Counted from the first letter of the stretch, positions 41,675 through 51,525 are shown. The stretch is DNA of 64,000 bases from Shewanella metallivivens (GCF_028750675.1 NZ_JAQQPZ010000015.1:286358-350357), one strand, 5' to 3'. The notes: generated by a model from the letters alone, not told the origin. Program-made: numbers and translations.

Positions 41675-43399
41675 ATGAACAAAATGGCAATTGCGGCTGT
41701 GGTATTGGCTGTCGGTGCAGGCGGATATTTCCTGTCACAACAAGGCGCATCGGTTGTTAAAAATGATCCTATGCTAGATTTTATCCCTGCTGATACCGTG
41801 ATGTTTTCAGGACAGCTGGCACCATTTCCATTAAAAGATTATTTGTACAGTATTGCGGGTAATTACCAAACTAACGGCCTAGATGACATTCTTCAGCTTG
41901 ATGCCAGTTCATCTGAACAAGAGCGCTTCTTTATCAGCTTGTACAAGCAGTATATGAACGTATTGCCAACCCCAGATGTGTTGTTAGCCACCTATGGGCT
42001 ACCTGACTCGGTTAAGAGTTATTTCTATACTCTGGGTGCGCTGCCAGTAATGAAAATACAGTTAAGTAACCCAAGTGCATTTTGGGTTGAGCTTGACCGT
42101 GCTGAGCAAGACAGTGGTTTAGCACATACAACAGGTAGCGTTGGTGAAACACAATACCGTGCTTATTCATTAACCGACGCCAATGAGCAAGAACAAATAA
42201 ACCTAGTATTTGCAGAAAAGCAAGGCTGGTTAACCGTGACGTTAAATACCTCATTTAACCAGGTTGAACTACTTGAAATGGCGCTTGGCGAAAAGCCCGT
42301 TGAAAAGCCATTAAGCGACACAACAATGCTGCAAGACATTGCTAAAAGCCATGGTTTTATGCAAGACAGCATTAGCTTTGTTAACCACGTTGAATTGGTT
42401 AAAGGCTTAACCACAACTGATGGCAATATGCTTGCGAAACAAATTAGCAAAATGGCCGAAACTCAAGGTGAAGATCCTTTTGCTGAGCTTAAAATGCCGA
42501 CTTGCCAAACCGAGTTTGCGGCAATTGCGGCTAATTGGCCTCGTACCGTGATGGGGTTAAATAGTTATTCGATTAGTCGTGAAGAAAGCGACATCGATGC
42601 AGCCGTGGTTGTAGAAAGTAATAACCAAGTTATTTTGTCTGCCCTGGCTAAAATGCGTGGCTTTATTCCTGCGTTTGACAACAGTGACCACGATAATATT
42701 TTATCGATGGCCCTGGGGATGGATGTAAACAAACTTGCTCCAGCGTTAACCGAAGTATGGAAAGATCTGCAAACCCCAAGTTACCAGTGTGAAGCGTTAG
42801 CCCAAATGCAAGGCGAGCTAGATGAATTAAACCCTGCAATGTTAGGGATGATGACTGGCATGGCCAATGGCGTTAAAGGCATGAGCGTGACGTTAGCCGA
42901 TTATAAATTAACCGAGGTTAATGGCGAGCCAAGCTTTGAAAAGTTAGACGCGTTAGTGACAGTGTCGGCAGAAAACCCAATCATGTTAATTGATATGGTG
43001 AAGCCATTCTTTCCGCCTTTAGCCAACATTGATTTGAAAGATAATGGTGACCCAGTTGATATTACGCCATTATTAATGCTGCCGCCTGAATTTGGTGTCA
43101 GTGCTAAAATGGCGGTTAAAGGGAATCATTTAGTGGTTTATACCGGTGACAGAGGTACTGAGCTTGCTGATGGCTTATTTAAACAAACATTATCAGGCAA
43201 TGGTTTTTTTGATTTTGCTGTGGATTATCAAAAAATGTTTATGCCACTAGTGGATGTGATTGAAATGAGCGGCGAGCCAATGCCTGAAGAGCTCGAGGCA
43301 TTAAAAGACTACAATATGCGTTTAAAAATGTCTGTGGACTTTACTGATAAAGGTATTGTCATTGCTTCTAAAGTGAACAGTAAAGCCAGCGTTAAATAG
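41675..43399 (+). CDS. Exported or membrane-anchored protein, DUF3352-like, function unknown
   Basis: The 574-residue protein has an N-terminal hydrophobic segment (residues 4-20) with no lipobox, acting as signal or anchor. The mature part begins 'DPMLDFIPADTVMFSGQLAPF', like the start of DUF3352-type proteins ('PADT' followed by a beta strand), and has two similar-looking halves with 'LDALVTVSAENPIMLIDM' and repeated alpha/beta stretches. Four or so Cys are scattered. It is acidic overall. Function unknown. GGAG precedes the ATG; a bidirectional terminator follows. Confidence 0.7.
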   Translation: MNKMAIAAVVLAVGAGGYFLSQQGASVVKNDPMLDFIPADTVMFSGQLAPFPLKDYLYSIAGNYQTNGLDDILQLDASSSEQERFFISLYKQYMNVLPTPDVLLATYGLPDSVKSYFYTLGALPVMKIQLSNPSAFWVELDRAEQDSGLAHTTGSVGETQYRAYSLTDANEQEQINLVFAEKQGWLTVTLNTSFNQVELLEMALGEKPVEKPLSDTTMLQDIAKSHGFMQDSISFVNHVELVKGLTTTDGNMLAKQISKMAETQGEDPFAELKMPTCQTEFAAIAANWPRTVMGLNSYSISREESDIDAAVVVESNNQVILSALAKMRGFIPAFDNSDHDNILSMALGMDVNKLAPALTEVWKDLQTPSYQCEALAQMQGELDELNPAMLGMMTGMANGVKGMSVTLADYKLTEVNGEPSFEKLDALVTVSAENPIMLIDMVKPFFPPLANIDLKDNGDPVDITPLLMLPPEFGVSAKMAVKGNHLVVYTGDRGTELADGLFKQTLSGNGFFDFAVDYQKMFMPLVDVIEMSGEPMPEELEALKDYNMRLKMSVDFTDKGIVIASKVNSKASVK

Positions 43400-43425
43400 T
43401 GCAAAACCAGTCTTAATAAGCCAAT

Positions 43426-43456
43426 AAAAAGGTGACCATATTGGTCACCTTTTTTT
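43426..43456. terminator. Bidirectional terminator
   Basis: AAAAAGGTGACCA and TGGTCACCTTTTT pair around a three-base loop, with A and T runs on both sides, between the converging exported-protein gene and pldA. Confidence 0.93.
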
Positions 43457-43467
43457 ACATGTTCCAA

Positions 43468-44358
43468 TTACAAAATGTCATTTAACGCAATACCAATACC
43501 AATACGTTGGTTATGATGGTTGTAGTCAATAAGGCTTTCACCGTAGCCATTAAAATATTGGGTATAGATCCGTAAGTTACCGATAACCGGATAGCTCCAG
43601 GTAAACTCCACTGCGCCGCGATTAGGTGATTGAAAGTTATTACGCCACAGCATTGTAAAGCGATGTTCATCAACACCATACACACCGGTCAACTCAAAGT
43701 TGCCCATATAGTCGTCAATGTCTGGGTTATCGTCGCCTTTAGCAGAGGTTGGGGTTTCTTTTTCATCTTCAGGAATTCGCCACCACGCTTTTAATCCTAA
43801 TGCGAATGGGCCTTTATCAAATACAGCACTACCATAAATGCGGTTCCAGCTACGCGATAACTCAGTGGATTGCCCATTAGATTGATGCACAAGACCGAAT
43901 CCTAAAAATGAGTTAGTAAAACCGCCAATTTTCCAGTCGTTGTTAAACAACATAAACACTTCGGGCTCATGGTTGGTTTCACGAAACGGTGACGAAGCAT
44001 CTTGGTTATAGACTTGCCAGTATGACTGGTTAGTATAAGCAAAAAATAAATGACCATTATCACCAAAAACGTTGTACCACACCGGAAATTTAAAGCTAAT
44101 TTGAAATTTAGCCTCGAGCTTATCAATATTAATGTCCTCGTCGGGATATTTCGTTTCGAACGGTGATGGGTTGGTGCTAGTTTGGTAGGTTACAGGGAGT
44201 AAATAGTTCGCTTTATGCGGGGTGAGCACAAAGGGTTTTTCTGAGGTTGCTAATTCACCTTTAACACGCTCTTCTACTAATGAATCCTCAGCAAAGCTTG
44301 AACTGATACAGACGAGTAACAATAGTGGTATCGCCAGGTAATATGTTTTTTTTATCAT
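43468..44358 (-). CDS. pldA: Outer-membrane phospholipase A
   Basis: OMPLA, a 12-stranded beta barrel that hydrolyses phospholipids which reach the outer leaflet and so guards membrane asymmetry. Catalytic residues are visible in 'GLVHQSNGQSTELSRSWNRI': His and Ser of HQS, and the Asn of SWNR. 'SSPFRETNHEPEVF' is the typical preceding strand. ATG 44358 starts a clean signal peptide ('MIKKTYYLAIPLLLLVCISS', cleavage after SFA); in-frame upstream codons at 44403 are unlikely. It is divergent from the methyltransferase gene. Confidence 0.93.
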   Translation of the reverse strand: MIKKTYYLAIPLLLLVCISSSFAEDSLVEERVKGELATSEKPFVLTPHKANYLLPVTYQTSTNPSPFETKYPDEDINIDKLEAKFQISFKFPVWYNVFGDNGHLFFAYTNQSYWQVYNQDASSPFRETNHEPEVFMLFNNDWKIGGFTNSFLGFGLVHQSNGQSTELSRSWNRIYGSAVFDKGPFALGLKAWWRIPEDEKETPTSAKGDDNPDIDDYMGNFELTGVYGVDEHRFTMLWRNNFQSPNRGAVEFTWSYPVIGNLRIYTQYFNGYGESLIDYNHHNQRIGIGIALNDIL

Positions 44359-44590
44359 TGCATTATCCATTAGCAAAATTGTGATCATAAATATTTGAAA
44401 CACATTGTTATCAATTGTGTCGCTTTTGTCGAATTAACTTCAGGCTTAATCTACTAATACGTGATTGAGTGGTAACGAGATTCAATTACTGCATATATCT
44501 TTTGGTTATAAAGACTAACTTTTTACTATTGTATATGGAATATGTAAGGCGTTATATTTGAGCATAGTAAATTATCTTGAGGTAGATGTG

Positions 44591-45406
44591 ATGGAATTAG
44601 TAACGATGCCAGGGCAAAAGGCCAAAGGCAAAGTATGGTTAGTCGGCGCAGGTCCTGGTGACGTTGAACTGTTAACTCTAAAAGCCTTTCGCATTCTTAA
44701 AAGTGCAGATGTAGTGTTATATGACGCATTAGTAAGCCAAGATATTTTAGATCTTATTCCATCGAATGCTGAAAAGATTGCCGTAGGCAAACGTGCGGGC
44801 AAACACAGCGCTGCTCAAGATGAAATTAATCAATTGTTAGTGACCAAAGCGTATACCCGCAAAAATGTGGTGCGCTTAAAAGGTGGCGACCCGTTTATTT
44901 TTGGCCGTGGCGGTGAAGAGCTACAAACCTTAGTCGCGTCAGGCATCGCCTTTGAAGTTGTCCCAGGCATTACCGCTGCTAGTGGCACGTCTGCTTATGC
45001 GGGTATTCCGCTTACACATCGTGATTATGCCCAAGGTGTCACGTTTATTACGGGTCATTGCCAGTTAGGTAGTCGCCCTATGGATTGGCAAGGTTATGCC
45101 AATCCTAATAACACGCTAGTGGTTTATATGGGTATTTTAAATGCCAATGTTATAAGCGATGGGCTGATTGGCGCTGGTAGAAGTGCTGATACTCCAGTGG
45201 CTATTGTGTCAAAAGCCACCACATCAACGCAGCAACGCTTTATGGGGAAATTAGGCGAACTTGCCCAGTTAGCTGCCGACCCCGCATTACAGATGCCTGC
45301 ATTAATGATTATTGGTGAAGTGGTTGAGCTTGCAGACAGCTTAAACTGGTTTGAACCCAATACAGAAACACAAGCAATCGATATAGATGCAGCTAAAGCG
45401 CTGTAG
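44591..45406 (+). CDS. cobA: Uroporphyrinogen-III C-methyltransferase
   Basis: Adds two methyl groups from S-adenosylmethionine to uroporphyrinogen III, giving precorrin-2 for sirohaem, the cofactor of CysI. Motifs: 'VGAGPGDVELLTLKA', 'VVRLKGGDPFIFGRGGEE', 'VVPGITAASGTSAYAGIPLT'. It is a single-domain SUMT of 271 residues, without the dehydrogenase/ferrochelatase part of CysG, so oxidation and iron insertion must come from another gene. ATG 44591 has GAGGT upstream; the TTG at 44558 is not needed. Linked to sulfate assimilation by its position. Confidence 0.94.
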   Translation: MELVTMPGQKAKGKVWLVGAGPGDVELLTLKAFRILKSADVVLYDALVSQDILDLIPSNAEKIAVGKRAGKHSAAQDEINQLLVTKAYTRKNVVRLKGGDPFIFGRGGEELQTLVASGIAFEVVPGITAASGTSAYAGIPLTHRDYAQGVTFITGHCQLGSRPMDWQGYANPNNTLVVYMGILNANVISDGLIGAGRSADTPVAIVSKATTSTQQRFMGKLGELAQLAADPALQMPALMIIGEVVELADSLNWFEPNTETQAIDIDAAKAL

Positions 45407-45599
45407 TCATACTATTTAACCCCGCTGTGTAAGCAGCATATTAGGTAATGGAGAACAATAGAAGCAGGCCGTTTTATTGCTTTTTATATCAATAAATAGC
45501 GAGATTTCTCATACTGGCTGATTGACATACATGTATTATTAGGTGCGTGAAAACATGATGTATTTTTACATTTGATATCAGCTTGCTTTGGTATGAGAC

Positions 45600-47324
45600 A
45601 TGAGTGAAATTTGGTTGCTGTCGATTATATTGTTTGGGTTAGTTATTGGGTTAATTGCCGGTTTAAGTTCTCCTGCAGCGTTATTTTTTTTTGCATCACT
45701 GGGGTGCTATTTATTTGGGCTAGCAGATTTAAGCGTTATTTTAAGCAGTTTTACAAATAACGGCTTAATAACATTAGTGTTGCTAGTACTTGCAGCCACA
45801 GCATTAGAAAAAACGTCATTGTTAGGTAAATTAAGCCATGTTATTGGCCGAAGCACTTTATTGCCGACTTTGATCAAATTAGGTTTATCTACAGCTTTAC
45901 TGTCTTCATTTACGAACAACACTGCTGTTGTAGCCTCAATGATTAGTGTTGTTCGTCGCAATCCGACTCATGCTCCGGCTAAGTTATTATTACCGCTCAA
46001 TTACGCTGCTATTCTTGGCGGCACATTAACCTTAATAGGTACTTCAACTAACTTAATTGTTAACTCATTTGTTGAAAACGCTGGCTTAGAACCGTTGGGT
46101 TTTTTCGAGTTTACACAAGTCGGTGCACTATTAGTGATTGGTGGACTAGTGTTGTTGACTATTTTAGCTAACTTTTTACCTGATAGACGTGAAGAGTCTG
46201 AAGATGAGGCCTTGCCTTATTTACTTGAAGCTCACGTAGCCAAAACCTCCACCTTAGTCGGTAATAGTGTTATCGATAATCGTTTACGTGCACTTAAAAA
46301 ACTCTATTTAGTTGAGTTAGAGCGCAGTGGCATTCGTATTTGTCCTGTGCCACCTCAAATGGTGTTGCAAGCCGATGATGTATTACGTTTCAGTGGTGCA
46401 GTTGAGTCGGTTGAATTGTTATATCAATTTGATGGCTTGGAATGGTTTGGTAAACAACACGCCAAAGGCCAAAATTTGGTGGAAGCGGTGTTAGCACCAT
46501 CATCAAGTTTAGTTGGCACCACCTTAAAAGATTCTCAGTTTCGTGAAGTATTTGACGCTGCGGTCATGGCGATTCGTCGTGGGCATATGCCGTTAAAAGG
46601 TGGCCTAGGTGATATTGTATTACAGCCAGGTGATGTGTTGCTATTAACCCCAGGTGATCATTTTTCAACGTGCCCCAATTTATCTACCGATTTTGCGGCC
46701 ATTAGTGGTTTAGACCTCAGTGTCAGGCTAGATGAAAAACGTGGTAATTGGGCGTTAGCCGGTTTTGCCTTAACCATCTTAGCGAGCATCTTTGAAGTAC
46801 TCCCTTTAGCCAAAGGGTTAGTGTTATTGCTACTTAGTTATGTGGCAATAGGCGCTGTTTCCTTAACTGAACTTAAACGGCGTTTTCCGCTCGAGTTGGT
46901 GGTTATTGTCGGTAGTGCGTTGGGCTTAGCAAATCTGATGGTGACAACGGGTTTGGCTGACCAAATGGCACAGGGCTTACTCAGTGTGTTTAACGGTTAT
47001 GGTGTGTTTGCCGCCTTTGTTGGTGTGTATTTTATCACGTTGATTGTCACAGAACTGATAACCAACAATGCTGCAGCGGCGTTAGCATTCCCAGTCGCCT
47101 ATGCAATAGCTATAAGTTTTGGTGTGGATCCTCGCCCGTTTATTATGGCTGTGGTGTTCGGTGCAAGTGCGAGTTTTATTTCTCCATACGGCTATCAAAC
47201 TAACCTAATGGTATATAACGCAGGTAACTATAAATTAAGCGACTTTGTGCGTTTAGGTTTACCTTTATCAATTTTGTATTCCGCTATAGTGTTAATGGCT
47301 GTACCGTATTTTTTCCCGTTTTAG
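45600..47324 (+). CDS. SLC13/DASS-type anion permease with two TrkA-C domains, probable sulfate importer
   Basis: Inner-membrane symporter of 574 residues. About five helices at 1-195, a soluble part with two RCK/TrkA-C domains (about 210-285, 295-375; 'LYLVELERSGIRICPVPPQM', 'GDIVLQPGDVLLLTPGD'), then a second membrane half (about 390-574). The family signatures 'SSFTNNTAVVASMI', 'LIGTSTNLIVNSF' and 'ELITNNAAAALAFPVA' show the two SNT-type loops that bind anion and Na+. Its place after the sirohaem gene and near cysJIH suggests sulfate. The start ATG has a poor ribosome site. Followed by a terminator. Confidence 0.88.
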   Translation: MSEIWLLSIILFGLVIGLIAGLSSPAALFFFASLGCYLFGLADLSVILSSFTNNGLITLVLLVLAATALEKTSLLGKLSHVIGRSTLLPTLIKLGLSTALLSSFTNNTAVVASMISVVRRNPTHAPAKLLLPLNYAAILGGTLTLIGTSTNLIVNSFVENAGLEPLGFFEFTQVGALLVIGGLVLLTILANFLPDRREESEDEALPYLLEAHVAKTSTLVGNSVIDNRLRALKKLYLVELERSGIRICPVPPQMVLQADDVLRFSGAVESVELLYQFDGLEWFGKQHAKGQNLVEAVLAPSSSLVGTTLKDSQFREVFDAAVMAIRRGHMPLKGGLGDIVLQPGDVLLLTPGDHFSTCPNLSTDFAAISGLDLSVRLDEKRGNWALAGFALTILASIFEVLPLAKGLVLLLLSYVAIGAVSLTELKRRFPLELVVIVGSALGLANLMVTTGLADQMAQGLLSVFNGYGVFAAFVGVYFITLIVTELITNNAAAALAFPVAYAIAISFGVDPRPFIMAVVFGASASFISPYGYQTNLMVYNAGNYKLSDFVRLGLPLSILYSAIVLMAVPYFFPF

Positions 47325-47342
47325 GTTTGTCATATCAATAAT

Positions 47343-47376
47343 AAAAAAGGTTGAATATCTCTATTCAACCTTTTTT
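47343..47376. terminator. Bidirectional terminator
   Basis: AAAAAAGGTTGAATA and TATTCAACCTTTTTT form a 15-bp stem with a four-base loop, between the converging permease and dipeptidase genes. Confidence 0.95.
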
Positions 47377-47397
47377 GACTATCTGTAACTGGATTAT

Positions 47398-48579
47398 TTA
47401 GACTAATACTTTCTTGAGTACTCTTTGCCAGTTTCCGCCCATGAAACGATCGCGGTCAGATGATTTAAAGCGCGCTTTTTTGAGGGCGTCATCAATGCGG
47501 CTCATGCGGTCTATGTGGTTAAGCTCTGGGATAACTACATGCTTAGGCACTACGTCAAACCCTAATACGTTTTTACTTTGCAGGCTGTGCCACCAGTCAA
47601 GGTACTCTTTAACCCCTTCGCTGTTATTGTTATTGAGTGCTAATAGATTTTCTTGGCCGCGCAGAGGGAAGTCGTTGGCCACTGCGGCGCAGTCAACGCC
47701 ACCGACTCTGGCCACGTATTCTATCTGTTTTATGTAATCTTCAATGGTGGGGGGGGCATTGTTGGTGAGCCAAAAACTCATCATAAATACCCCAAAAACG
47801 CCACCTGTGTCGGCTACTGCTCTGATTATGTTATCTGATGAGCAGCGCGCATGGTTGACAAAGTGTCTGGCTGCGCCATGACTCAGCACGATTGGAGATT
47901 GACTTGCCTTAGCGGTATCAAGCGCGGTTTGTTCGCTTGAGTGACTCACATCGATAAGAATATTTTTTTGATTAAGCGCTGCGATGAGCTCACGACCAGC
48001 ATCAGTAAGAGGCTTATTGACACCCTGGTTGCCATTGTTGTCTAGTGCACCACCTGCGAAACGATTGCCGTAGTGATGGGTGAGTTGTAACACCCGCAAT
48101 CCGTGCTGATGCAGAGAGTCGAGTTGTGGCCAGAGTGAAGGCTTACCCTTTGTGACAATACCGTCGGCTTCGACACAATCAGCACCCTGAATTTGAAAAT
48201 ATACCGCCGTGCGTTGTTGTGCCCGAGCGTTATCGATATCAGCCCCCGTAAGGCCTTGTAAATAAACCTCTGGATTATCGGTAACGGTTTTGGCTGCTTG
48301 TTGAATGCTGTTAAAGCACGCTTTATAGGTGCGTTTATAATTTTTAGTGCCATCGCTTTGCTCGATAGTTTCAATGGCGGAAATATCGGCGATAAACGCA
48401 TCGAGTTTGGAGGCTTTAACATCATTGATGTCGTTAGGCAGAAATGACAGTCCGTCAACATAAAGGCGGCGAGATTTGGCAGCCCAGGCAGGAAGCGTAC
48501 AAAATGGGCTTAATAATGTGGCTGCTCCAAGGCCTTTTATAATGTGGCGGCGTGTTGGGTTGCAGACTTTTAGGGTCAT
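47398..48579 (-). CDS. Tat-exported M19 membrane dipeptidase family protein
   Basis: Renal-dipeptidase-type zinc hydrolase, 393 residues. The N-terminus 'TRRHIIKGLGAATLLSPF' is a twin-arginine signal, so it is exported folded. Family motifs: 'LRVLQLTHHYGNRFAGGAL', 'PLTDAGRELIAALNQKNILI', 'DVSHSS' and 'PIVLSHGAARH' provide the His, Glu and Asp ligands. The usual N-terminal 'DGHNDL' zinc-binding segment is not obvious: here the region reads 'LYVDGLSFLPND', so a ligand may differ. It may cleave dipeptides or related amides. GGAATAATA precedes the ATG. Confidence 0.88.
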   Translation of the reverse strand: MTLKVCNPTRRHIIKGLGAATLLSPFCTLPAWAAKSRRLYVDGLSFLPNDINDVKASKLDAFIADISAIETIEQSDGTKNYKRTYKACFNSIQQAAKTVTDNPEVYLQGLTGADIDNARAQQRTAVYFQIQGADCVEADGIVTKGKPSLWPQLDSLHQHGLRVLQLTHHYGNRFAGGALDNNGNQGVNKPLTDAGRELIAALNQKNILIDVSHSSEQTALDTAKASQSPIVLSHGAARHFVNHARCSSDNIIRAVADTGGVFGVFMMSFWLTNNAPPTIEDYIKQIEYVARVGGVDCAAVANDFPLRGQENLLALNNNNSEGVKEYLDWWHSLQSKNVLGFDVVPKHVVIPELNHIDRMSRIDDALKKARFKSSDRDRFMGGNWQRVLKKVLV

Positions 48580-48604
48580 TATTATTCCTTAAATTTGCTG
48601 GGCA

Positions 48605-49066
48605 TTAAGTGATGTTGCCTCGGGCATAATGTTTGATTGCGCTGGCCAATGCGGCAAGTCCATTGGTACGGGACGGACTGAGTTGGCCACTTAATCCTAA
48701 TGTGTCGAAGCAGTGATGCACATCAAACTGAGTAATTTGCTCAGTGGTTTTACCTTGGTTAGCCACCAATAAAATAGCAATCAGTCCTTTGACGATTCGT
48801 GCATCGCTGTCGGCGAGGTAAAAATGTTGGCCATTTTGTTGATGATGGTATAACCAGGCCTGGCTTTCACAGCCTTTAACCTGCGCATCTTCTTGCTTTA
48901 AGTGGTCAGGCAGTTTGGGCAGTTGCTTGCCCAGTAGCATGATTTGTCGATACTTATCTTGCCAGTTATTCGCTTGTTCTATTTGATTTACAGCTGCAAT
49001 GAGTTCAGCAGGTAACAAGGTAAATAACTGACTATCTGGCATATTTTTTGTACTTATTTGTGTCAT
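48605..49066 (-). CDS. csdE: SufE/CsdE family sulfur acceptor
   Basis: Takes persulfide sulfur from the cysteine desulfurase encoded just upstream. The 153 residues have 'NWQDKYRQIMLLGKQLPKLP', 'VKGCESQAWLY' with the acceptor Cys, and 'LGLSGQLSPSRTNGLAAL', closest to CsdE. Three starts are possible: TTG 49102, ATG 49066 and ATG 49042; I chose 49066. It follows csdA with almost no gap. Confidence 0.9.
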   Translation of the reverse strand: MTQISTKNMPDSQLFTLLPAELIAAVNQIEQANNWQDKYRQIMLLGKQLPKLPDHLKQEDAQVKGCESQAWLYHHQQNGQHFYLADSDARIVKGLIAILLVANQGKTTEQITQFDVHHCFDTLGLSGQLSPSRTNGLAALASAIKHYARGNIT

Positions 49067-49103
49067 TAACTGTGTTGTCTCATAAAGCGTGCCTATTGCC
49101 AAG

Positions 49104-50363
49104 TTATAACAGTAACTCTTTTACCGTATTTAACGCATGAATAAATTGATCAATATCGTGCTTATTAGTATAGATGCCAATAGAGGCGCGGCAACATCCG
49201 CTTAATTTAAGTTGGCTCATCAATGGCATAGCACAATGATGTCCGCATCGAATCGCAACTGCCTGTTGATCTAATAAAATGCCTACGTCTTGATGGTGTT
49301 CATTGGCTACATTAAATGCAACCGAGCCGATATTGGATTGGCTATTATCGTTGCTAACGCCGTACAAGGTAATATCACCAAGGTTGAGCAGTTGTTGTTG
49401 TAAATACCGCATTAATAGTTGCTCATGCGCCTTAATTTGCTCACGCGGTAAGCCTTGTAAAAATGTGATTGCGGCGCCTAAACCGATAACCTCAGCAATG
49501 GCGGGAGTGCCCGCTTCAAGCCTGTTTGGCAGTTCACCATATTCAGTACGATCAAAGCTAACGGTTTTGATCATTTCGCCACCGGTCAGCATGGGCGTTA
49601 ATGTGTTTAATTGTTCAAAACGGCCGTACAAAATACCGACACCTGTTGGGCCATACATTTTATGACCTGAAAACACATAAAAATCGCAATCCATCTGTTG
49701 GACGTCAATTTCTAGGTGGGCAACCGCTTGGGCACCATCGACTAAGGTTAATGCTCCTGCATTTTTTGCCATGGCGATTAAGTCGATAATGGGGTTGACT
49801 GTGCCCAGCGCATTCGACACATGGCATAAGGCAACTAGCGTTGGTTTGGCTTGCAGTAGCTGCTCATAGGCATTGATATCAAGTTGGGCGTCAGCGGTAA
49901 GTGGTATGGGTTTAATGATGGCCCCAGTACGTTTAGCGAGCTCTTGCCAGGGCACGATATTGGCATGATGTGCTGCGGTGTCGATTAATATTAAATCGTT
50001 TGGTTGCACTTGTGCTGTTAAGCCGTATGCCACCATATTGATCGATTCTGTGGTGCCGTGGGTAAAAATAATCTCTTGCTGGTGCTTGGCATGAATAAAA
50101 TGCGCGACTTGTTGACGAACGGCTTCATATTGCTGAGTTGCACGGGTTGATAATTGATGTGCTGCGCGGTGCACATTGGCATTGTTGAGTTGATAATACT
50201 CAGTCATCGCATCAATCACTGCCTGCGGTTTTTGGCTGGTTGCAGCGGTATCGAGATAGCATAACGGATGATCGCCAATGGTCTGCTTAAGCGTAGGGAA
50301 TTGATCGCGAATGGGTTGATGATCATAAAAATCAGCAGACGGTAATGACGGGTTAGGCTTCAT
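49104..50363 (-). CDS. csdA: Cysteine desulfurase (CsdA/SufS group)
   Basis: PLP enzyme that removes sulfur from cysteine for Fe-S cluster and other sulfur work. Group II signatures: 'YLDTAATSQKP', 'FTHGTTESINMVAYG', PLP-Lys in 'DFYVFSGHKMYGPTGVGILY' and the catalytic Cys in 'RCGHHCAMPLM'. That last segment reads more like SufS than E. coli CsdA, but no sufBCD genes are near and the partner looks like CsdE, so I keep the csd name with some doubt. Length 419 is normal. Confidence 0.92.
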   Translation of the reverse strand: MKPNPSLPSADFYDHQPIRDQFPTLKQTIGDHPLCYLDTAATSQKPQAVIDAMTEYYQLNNANVHRAAHQLSTRATQQYEAVRQQVAHFIHAKHQQEIIFTHGTTESINMVAYGLTAQVQPNDLILIDTAAHHANIVPWQELAKRTGAIIKPIPLTADAQLDINAYEQLLQAKPTLVALCHVSNALGTVNPIIDLIAMAKNAGALTLVDGAQAVAHLEIDVQQMDCDFYVFSGHKMYGPTGVGILYGRFEQLNTLTPMLTGGEMIKTVSFDRTEYGELPNRLEAGTPAIAEVIGLGAAITFLQGLPREQIKAHEQLLMRYLQQQLLNLGDITLYGVSNDNSQSNIGSVAFNVANEHHQDVGILLDQQAVAIRCGHHCAMPLMSQLKLSGCCRASIGIYTNKHDIDQFIHALNTVKELLL

Positions 50364-50382
50364 AAATACGGGTTTCTTCGCT

Positions 50383-50423
50383 AAAAATAAAAGGCATCAA
50401 GATCTTCAGTGATCTTGATGCCT
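50383..50423 (-). terminator. Terminator of the tas-like gene
   Basis: AGGCATCAAGATC and GATCTTGATGCCT make a 13-bp stem with a six-base loop; on the minus strand it is followed by TTTTATTTTT. It lies between the tas-like gene and csdA, so csdA has its own promoter nearby. Confidence 0.92.
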
Positions 50424-50484
50424 AATGCAAGGTTTTGTGGCTATTGCTGTTTGTGAGCCTGTATTGGCGACTCTTTGCTGGCTA

Positions 50485-51525
50485 TTAAGGGCAAGGAAAA
50501 CGATACAGGGCTGACAGTTCGTTAACTCTTGTTATTAATTCAGCTGACAATGTCACTTTATGACTGTCGATGTTTTGCTTTAGCTGATGTAAGTCAGTTG
50601 CGCCGATAATGTTAGCGGCAACAAATTTACGGCTATTAACAAACGCTAACGCCATCTCGGTTGGTGACAGGTTAAATTCACGCGCCAAATCGATATACGC
50701 TTGGGTTGCCTCTAGTGCCACTGGCGTGCTGTTATACCGTGCAAAACGTTTGTATACCGTGAGGCGTGCACCTTCTGGCCATTGATCGTTCTCGTATTTA
50801 CCCGTTAATGTACCAAAAGCCAATGGCGAATAAGCCAGTAATGGTACATTTTCACGATGGCTAATTTCAGACATGGCAATCTCGTAACTGCGATTGAGCA
50901 AGTTATAGGGATTTTGCACACTCACAATACGCGGTAAGTCGTGTTTTTCTGCCAACTTAAGGTATTTCATAAAGCCCCATGGGGTTTCGTTAGAAATACC
51001 AATATAACGCACTTTACCTTGTTTGATGACTTCAGCGAGCGCTTCAAGGGTGTCTAAAATAGGCGTGTAATGTTCGTCTTCATCGTGCTCATACATCATC
51101 TGACCAAAAAAATTGGTATTTCGGTCAGGCCAATGCACTTGGTATAAATCGATGGTGTCGATTTGTAAGCGACTTAATGAGTCATCTACAGCTTGATGTA
51201 CATTACGCCAGTCTAGCGCCATGTTGTCGCGAATATAGTCGCCTTTACCCCCAGGAGCAGCAATTTTACTGGCAATAACCAGCTCGTCACGATTACCTTG
51301 GGCTTTGAGGTAGCGACCTAAAATGCGCTCGGTTTCACCTTGAGTATCAGCTTTCGGTGGCACGGGATACATTTCGGCAGTATCAATAAAGTTAACGCCT
51401 TGGCCAATGGCATAGTCAAGTTGAGCGAAAGCTTGTGCTTGGGTATTTTGTTCGCCCCAAGTCATGGTCCCGAGGCAAATTTTACTGACCTCAAGGCTTG
51501 AATGTCCAATACGTTGATATTCCAT
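50485..51525 (-). CDS. tas: Tas-like NADP(H)-dependent aldo/keto reductase
   Basis: The 346-residue TIM-barrel oxidoreductase has 'LGTMTWGEQNTQAQAFAQLD', 'NFIDTAEMYPVPPKADTQGE', 'IDLYQVHWPDR' and 'VRYIGISNETPWGFMKYL', the pattern of E. coli Tas. Catalytic Asp, Tyr, Lys and His can be placed in those segments ('DTAEMY', 'ASKIA', 'QVHW'). Physiological substrate unclear. ATG 51525 is preceded by AGGAGGAAG, which settles the start against the upstream frame. Single-gene unit with its own terminator. Confidence 0.93.
   Translation of the reverse strand: MEYQRIGHSSLEVSKICLGTMTWGEQNTQAQAFAQLDYAIGQGVNFIDTAEMYPVPPKADTQGETERILGRYLKAQGNRDELVIASKIAAPGGKGDYIRDNMALDWRNVHQAVDDSLSRLQIDTIDLYQVHWPDRNTNFFGQMMYEHDEDEHYTPILDTLEALAEVIKQGKVRYIGISNETPWGFMKYLKLAEKHDLPRIVSVQNPYNLLNRSYEIAMSEISHRENVPLLAYSPLAFGTLTGKYENDQWPEGARLTVYKRFARYNSTPVALEATQAYIDLAREFNLSPTEMALAFVNSRKFVAANIIGATDLHQLKQNIDSHKVTLSAELITRVNELSALYRFPCP

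Noticed and set aside
45522..45550. Sigma-70 promoter starting at TTGACA before the permease gene
   Set aside because: The -35 box is perfect but no acceptable -10 box lies 16-18 bases downstream.
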